From Melitaea cinxia (lineage: Eukaryota; Arthropoda; Insecta; Lepidoptera; Nymphalidae), in NCBI RefSeq assembly GCF_905220565.1, contig NC_059419.1:8051326-8115325 (forward strand): a stretch of DNA of 64,000 nt, written 5' to 3'. Positions 59,219 to 64,000 of this stretch are shown piece after piece. Numbering within the stretch: position 1 is the first letter of the stretch; each line of letters opens with the position of its first letter. The notes under the pieces are model-generated. The model was not told the DNA's origin. It searched no databases and saw only the letters and a program-made list of their open reading frames with translations. The translations under genes were made by a program, and so were the position numbers.

Positions 59219-60408
59219 GTCAGTTCAGCCTATTGCAATGCACTGCTGGACATAGGCCTCTCCAGCTTACACCGGCAATCTTACGTAGATCGTCGGTCCA
59301 ACGGGCCAGAGGACGTCACACACTGTGTTTGCCAAGACGCGGTCTCTACTTCAGGACGCGTCTGCTCCAACAGCCACCGGTCCTGCGACACAGATGACCA
59401 GCCCACTGCCACTTCAACTTGCTAATTCTGTGGGCTATGTCGATTATTTGCGTTCTCTCGCGGTAGTCTCGTTTCTAATCCTATCTTTGAGGGAAACCCC
59501 AAGCATGGCCAGTTCCATTGCACGTTGAGGGACTTTATATTTGTGGACCAGTCCCTTCGTCAGTGTCCATGTCTCGGCTCGGTATGTTAACACAGGCAGG
59601 ACGTATTGCTCGAAGACTTTAGTCTTCAAGCATTGCGGAATCTTCGAAGTGAAGACTCGACGAAGCCTGCCAAATGCCGCCCAGCCCCACCGAATCCTCC
59701 TATCGGCCTCCTTCTCAAAGTTGTTGCGGCCTAGTTGGATAGTATGGCCTAAGTAAATATAATCCTGAACAACTTAGAGAAGGGTACCATCGACCGATAC
59801 CTGTCTCGGTATGACTTGGTTGTTAGACATAACTTTCGTTTTGTCCAAGTTCATACAGAGAACGACACGTCGGGAGGACTCGTTTAGACCGGCTAGCATT
59901 TGGCCTAACTCATCTAACGTGTCCGCAAAGATGACGATATCGTCGGCGAAACGAAGGTGAGAGATGTATTCACCGTTGACATTGATGCCTTGTTCAAGAT
60001 CTTAAAGATATCCTCCAGCGCAGTGGTAAACAGTTTCGGTGATATTACATCTTGCTGTCTTGCCCCACGCAGCAGGGAAATAGGTATTGTTCTCTGGTCC
60101 TGGACATGAACGGTCATCGTCGTTGCGTCGTACATACATCTCAGTACCACGATATATTGCCAGTCGATATGACATCTCTGCAGAGAGTCCAGGACAGCCC
60201 AGGTCTCGACACAGTTGAAGGCTTTCTCGCAGTCCACAAATTCCATACACAGCGGCTGATTATATGTCTCTGTCTTTTGAATAATCTGTCGAACAGTATG
60301 GATGTGGTCTACGGTGTTGTAGCCATTTCGAAACCCAACCTGCTCTGGTGGTTGGAATTCGTCGAATCTTATGGCGAGACGATTCAAATGTGCAGAAAAT
60401 ATTGATTC
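59219..60408 (-). pseudogene. RTE-type LINE, 5'-truncated reverse transcriptase and C-terminus
   Basis: Read on the minus strand, it gives PPEQVGFRNGYNTVDH (finger region), then FVDCEKAF with the first catalytic aspartate at 60234-60232. RGARQQDVISPKLFT follows, where the usual QGD glycine is changed, then FADD at 59950-59939, the second catalytic pair. Further on come VLPVLTYRAETWTLTKGL, MLGVSLKDRIRNE, WAGHLCRR and the end region, with tail 'gcctatgtccagcagtgc'-like. The protein makes cDNA from LINE RNA at the target site; the endonuclease and front part are missing. Frames shift near 59990 and elsewhere, so it is dead. It lies inside the 4-kb element. Confidence 0.92.
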
Positions 60409-60554
60409 CGACGGTATTTAACTTAGGGTTTCACCAACCAAAAACAGGTCAGTGTGATCTATGTGTAGGTATCATATGATAATTCAAACAATGAGCAAAA
60501 ACAAGATGATAGACATTATAAGAAAGAAGAGACTGCTGATTTTTATACTATTTA

Positions 60555-60762
60555 CTAGCTGACCCCGCAAACTTTGTTTTGCCATATATGTTATTAAACC
60601 CCGTAATCCCCCCCCCCCCCTTTAACTTAGGGGTATGAAAAATAGATGTTGTTCGATTCTCAGACCTACCCGATATGCACACAAAATTTCGTGTGAATCA
60701 GTCTAGCCGTTTCGGAGGAGTTTAACTACAAACACCACGACACGAGAATTTTATATATTAGA
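60555..60762 (-). mobile_element. Non-autonomous Helitron, family H-c, shorter copy
   Basis: On the minus strand it starts TCTAATATATAAAATTCTCG (after A) and ends 'gcggggtcagctag' before T. The terminal hairpin GCAAA-ACAAAG-TTTGC again lies eight bases before CTAG. It carries a run of 13 G (C on the plus strand, 60608-60620). It is the counterpart of 37947-38256. Confidence 0.9.
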
Positions 60763-61373
60763 TTATTTGTGGTTAGTAATTATTTGTGATTTTAGGAGAT
60801 ATTTACTAGAGACTAATTGTACCTAATTCTTATAATAGTGTATAGTTTTTGTTTTGTTTAAAAAACAATATTTGTAGCCATAAAGAGATATATAAATATG
60901 AGATGATTAATAAAAATTTGTTTAATTTAAAAAAAGGTGATAAATTTCAGTTTTCGTTTTATAAAAAAATGATGCATTAATACATACAACGTCATAATTA
61001 CAATTAAATAATCATAAAACGAAACATTGTGATTTATTTTTAAAACTTTTTGTTATGTTTTAATACTAAAGAGAATTTTTTTTGAAATACTACCTAAAAT
61101 ATTAAGTAATTTTTGGCATAAAGAGATTTAAGTCGGAACTTTTTTTTCATCTCCATTTTACAGCTATTATAGACTGTAACACAGTTGTTTTTCTATTATT
61201 CTATTAATCTCTGTACTTTAAACTACTGATATCAATAGTAAAAGTCATTAAGAGCATTACAAATAATTGGTAATTATTAATCAAACACAATGCGGAAAAA
61301 GTGCTAAACTTCAAACGCCAATTCCCACAATTTGCGATTTTTGAGTTACATCTTTGTTTTATTAAGGGTGCGA
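60763..61373. other. Right part of the 4-kb element
   Basis: AT-rich, without a coding frame that I recognise. The inverted terminal repeat occupies about 61325-61373. Confidence 0.5.
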
Positions 61374-61686
61374 TAGGCTTCTGTCCCCTTGCAGGAGAAG
61401 GATCAGAGCTTAATACACAATGCTGCTCCAGTGCGGGTTGGCGGATTTATTCCCTACTATGAGTAACGATCGCTATCAGGTGTACATGATAACATCCGGG
61501 ACCGACGGCTCAACGTACTCTCCGAGACACGATGGGAGACTGGGGAGATCGACAGGGAGTGCACAAGCACCCAAACTATGGTAAATATCAGTATGGCCAA
61601 TATAAATTTTTGTCATGTGCGGGGATCGAACCCGCAACTACCAGCGCACCAGCCAAAACGTCGTTGCCGTTGCGCAAACGCGTCGT
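61374..61686 (-). repeat. SINE family K, right part (body and tRNA head) of the split copy
   Basis: This is the longest K copy. The minus strand gives the head with A box (GTTTGCGCAACGG) and B box (GTTGCGGGTTCGATCCCCGC), then 'ttatattggccatactgat', 'gagagtacgttgagccgtcg' and 'aagctctgatccttctcctg'. It stops at 'cctat', where the 4-kb element interrupts it. Confidence 0.82.
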
Positions 61687-62810
61687 TTTATTTTAGTAAA
61701 TTGTCAAATAGTAAACAGTAAGTTTTAGTTTTCATAAACGCTTGACACTTGAAAGAAGAATACGACCACTACAGTTTTTGTCGTAATAAACTGTCCTAAC
61801 TAGAAACATTTTTATGGTATTTTCTATATAATTTCAATTTTCGAACTTTCTTTAAAATCTTAACAGTCGTAATGGTGCTTCCACGACTTAAAGCTAAACT
61901 TTTCGACCACGTCACTTAGGTTTGCTTTAAAGATATACATATTTTGTCATATGAAAAATATGACAAAAAGTGACCACTAGGCAGTTACGAAAATTAGACA
62001 TCTGTCCCCTTAAATTAATACCATACGTCTGGTAATTGCTACCACTTGTTAAAACTGTTTATTGAAATAAAGCTCAATCATATCATACCACTAACATAGT
62101 GTAAGAGTCATCTATCGGATATTATAGAAACGATGTTTAGTAAACCTTTTTGTCAGGTAGTGACATCTATAATCTTTGTGAGAAACAATATTTAAAATTG
62201 TTTTTCTTCTTTGGATTTTTGTTTTCATTTGTAGATTTATAATAACAAGAAATAGGTTTTTTAAAATTCATCTTCAGTATAAAACCCATGTTCGATTTTT
62301 GCTAGTTGCAACCCTCGAAAATGCAGTTCCTGAATTTTAAATTTTTAGCACTTGTCACCCTTAAGCTCAATCAAGGAAGTGCAGGGATCTGCTAGCCAAA
62401 ATTATTGTTTTCTGTTATTTTTATTAAATGAAATGATATCAAATATATCCAATAACGACCTACCAAGATGATACCGAGATGAATGAGTTTATGTGCAGGG
62501 CGTGTGCAATTAATTTCCGCAGGACGGGAGAAGCAGGTGTGACAGAAGAAAATACCGCATAGACTCGAATTTGAAAATAATTAATTTATTCTTCGTTTAT
62601 AATTTATAAGTTTGCAAAGAGTGTTTGTGTGTTTAACGAAGGATACTTCGGAGTGTTTTCTTTGATAATTTTTATCGTGATATAAACATCATAGTATCTG
62701 ACCCACTTACGAAGGCTTGCGAGGTAAGGGTTGACCTATTGGAAATGGATGCGGACGACAAGCGATGTTATTTTTAGGATGTAGCTTTGCAGCTAATTAA
62801 ATATTTATAA
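61687..62810. other. Non-coding stretch upstream of exon candidates
   Basis: It contains a hairpin with 11-bp arms (TTTTGTCATAT, 61942-61952, and 61958-61968). No gene recognised. Confidence 0.4.
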
Positions 62811-62884
62811 ATGTCTTTCGCAATGCACAATTACAATTCCAAGTTCTACCAAAGATTTACCCGAATTTTTCTAGTTGGAATATG
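62811..62884 (+). CDS. Candidate small first coding exon, unknown protein
   Basis: An ATG at 62811 opens 24 codons (MSFAMHNYNSKFYQRFTRIF then LVGI) plus two bases, ending at a near-ideal donor G|GTAAGT. A possible acceptor (tagctttgcag) ends at 62792. The segment ends in a hydrophobic stretch, compatible with the N-terminus of a membrane protein, but it is too short to name. It could be the start of a separate gene, an alternative exon of the channel gene downstream, or chance. Confidence 0.25.
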
Positions 62885-63603
62885 GTAAGTTCTTTGTTAA
62901 TATATTAGTGCGAAAATATTGTAAAAATTATATTTAAGTACGGTGTTTTTTTAAATTTTTTATTCACGGTCATGAAGTTTAATAGTTTTATATTGTATTT
63001 GAATAAATATAACAAAATTTCTATATTTAGTTTCTTAAATAAAAATTGGATAGTATTAAAGTCATGATAATTTTAAAGATAGTTTTATTTTTATTTATTT
63101 AATTTTATCTTGATTAAATATTTTAATTATTTATATAAATGCACAAAAAATAAACTATTGAATAAAATTTCAGACTTACCTCTTGAATATAAATGAAAAC
63201 CTATGAATGGAAACAAAAAAAAAAATTAAAATTTTTATTGTATAGATAAGAAATTTTATCCTTTCTTTTCAGATACTCTGAAAATCGAATAAAAAAATAT
63301 TTAAGAGATGTAAATATACATAAATGATAAAAGTGTGAATGGAACAACTTCCTTTGTGGGATCAATTTATCAATAGAAAAACCTTCTTTTATTATTAACA
63401 TCATTTCATTAAACATACAATAAAAAAAAAATCTAGAATAGATTTGAATTAGGTCATGTTAAAAATAAAACTCAAGTGAGAATTTTTTACCGTTTAATTA
63501 CCTAACATAATGGTTTAATACCAACATATAATTAAGTCATAATATGAGTTACGCTAGAATTATGGAGCGTTCGGTCCGTATTCTGGGATTATTAGTTTGA
63601 GAA
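62885..63603. other. AT-rich stretch upstream of the channel exon
   Basis: No repeat or gene recognised. It is likely intron or promoter-proximal DNA. A 71-codon minus-strand frame at 63201-63416 is low-complexity and rejected. Confidence 0.45.
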
Positions 63604-63609
63604 TATAAA
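63604..63609 (+). promoter_or_regulatory. TATA-like box upstream of the channel exon
   Basis: TATAAA lies 51 bases before the ATG. A start about 30 bases downstream would give a 5' leader of about 20 bases. The CAGT at 63650 is 47 bases away, too far for a standard pair. Tentative. Confidence 0.35.
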
Positions 63610-63654
63610 AGGTTGGATGTGGGCCTTATGCCCTAAGGCTCGACATAGTCAGTA

Positions 63655-63781
63655 ATGAAGAAGCAAAATGTTCGCACCTTATCGTTAATTGTGTGCACAT
63701 TTACTTACCTACTGGTCGGTGCTGCCGTTTTTGATGCACTCGAGTCTACGACTGAGAGGAACAGATTTGAAGTTCTACAAG
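63655..63781 (+). CDS. TASK-type two-pore potassium channel, first coding exon (partial gene)
   Basis: The ATG at 63655 opens 42 codons plus one base, reading MKKQNVRTLSLIVCTFTYLL then VGAAVFDALES and TTERNRFEVLQ. This is the highly conserved N-terminus and first membrane segment (about residues 7-27) of TASK channels (KCNK3/KCNK9, Drosophila Task6/Task7, worm sup-9). The family forms dimers in the plasma membrane and carries pH-sensitive background K+ current that sets resting potential. The exon ends CAAG|GTAATC in phase 1. The pore loops and other membrane segments must lie beyond the window. The start is chosen because family members begin with this M-K-x-Q-N-x-R-T pattern. Which paralogue it is cannot be told from this exon. 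Confidence 0.93.
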
Positions 63782-64000
63782 GTAATCTATTTTTATATAT
63801 TTTTTGCTTGGAATATCTACATTAATAAGTATGTTGCTTGAATTATCACACTTTTTTTTTAACAATGCATTTAATATTTCAACTCTAGATAATTATAATG
63901 TACTGTTTACCTTGATATCATATGAATATATTTTTTTTCAATGTTTATATTTATTTGCTAATGTATTTCAAATAGACAGACATTTTGAATTAAAATTTTT
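63782..64000 (+). other. Start of intron 1 of the TASK-type channel gene
   Basis: It opens GTAATC and continues AT-rich to the window edge, with no acceptor or second exon visible. Confidence 0.75.

Larger units (their letters stand above)
57302..61373 (+). mobile_element. 4.07-kb TA-flanked inverted-repeat transposon, unclassified
   Basis: The left end gcgcacctttaataaaac and the inverted right end tcgcacccttaataaaac agree at about 33 of the first 35 positions, continuing through 'aaagatgtaactcaaaa'. TA lies on both sides (57300-57301, 61374-61375), and the flanks are the two halves of one SINE K. It contains later insertions: a family C copy, an RTE fragment and a Helitron; without these it is about 2.5 kb. 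It carries a promoter-like region, a splice-donor-like site, an exon-like serine-rich frame and a polyadenylation signal. TA target choice suggests the Tc1/mariner/pogo group; no catalytic motif was found. Strand is given for the carried frame. Confidence 0.7.

Noticed and set aside
59052..60405. Several plus-strand frames across 59.2-60.4 kb
   Set aside because: They are shadows of the minus-strand RTE reverse transcriptase, which has recognisable motifs.
1..64000. CRISPR arrays, LTR retrotransposons, endogenous viral genes, rRNA
   Set aside because: No regularly spaced direct repeats, long terminal repeats, integrase/protease motifs or rRNA segments were seen.

Overview
This window reads as nuclear DNA of a lepidopteran insect (butterfly or moth). 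It is strongly AT-rich, has almost no protein-coding sequence, and is full of dispersed repeats of lepidopteran type: tRNA-headed SINEs, RTE-type LINE ends, short non-autonomous Helitrons with TC...CTAG ends, mariner, and several LINE 3' tails. No rRNA, CRISPR, LTR element, viral gene or bacterial-type operon was seen. Species cannot be named from the sequence alone. Repeat-family labels (C, K, L and so on) are my own, and assignments rest on similarity between copies inside the window plus recognised hallmarks.

Layout. 0-6.4 kb: SINE and LINE fragments, a CA/TA microsatellite, a GC-rich LINE-like block (2.5-2.9 kb), a head-to-head repeat (3.3-3.6 kb), then a dead DD34D mariner (3971-6405) split by a second TA-flanked transposon with pogo-like features (4585-5743). 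6.4-30 kb: AT-rich sequence with SINE/LINE tails, two Helitrons, a tRNA-like repeat (11.4 kb) and a cluster of CGATA motifs (10.7-11.7 kb). 30-48 kb: more Helitrons and repeats, including two long copies of a repeat with ACCGACTTC inverted ends. 48.2-52.1 kb: an unusually long interval in which I recognise no repeat. 52-57 kb: Helitron and other repeat remnants.

The most interesting part is 57.3-61.4 kb. A 4,072-bp segment has inverted ends matching at about 33 of 35 positions, is flanked by TA, and sits inside a tRNA-headed SINE whose two halves lie on either side. It carries a promoter-like TATA/CAGT pair, an exon-like serine-rich reading frame, a perfect 22-bp hairpin, an RTE LINE fragment and a Helitron. 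I could not assign this element to a known family.

The only confident host gene is at the right edge. Positions 63655-63781 are the first coding exon of a TASK-type two-pore potassium channel, ending at a GTAATC splice donor; the rest of the gene lies beyond the window. A weaker exon candidate lies at 62811-62884. Most of the window is therefore best read as intergenic or upstream DNA of this channel gene, filled by nested transposons.
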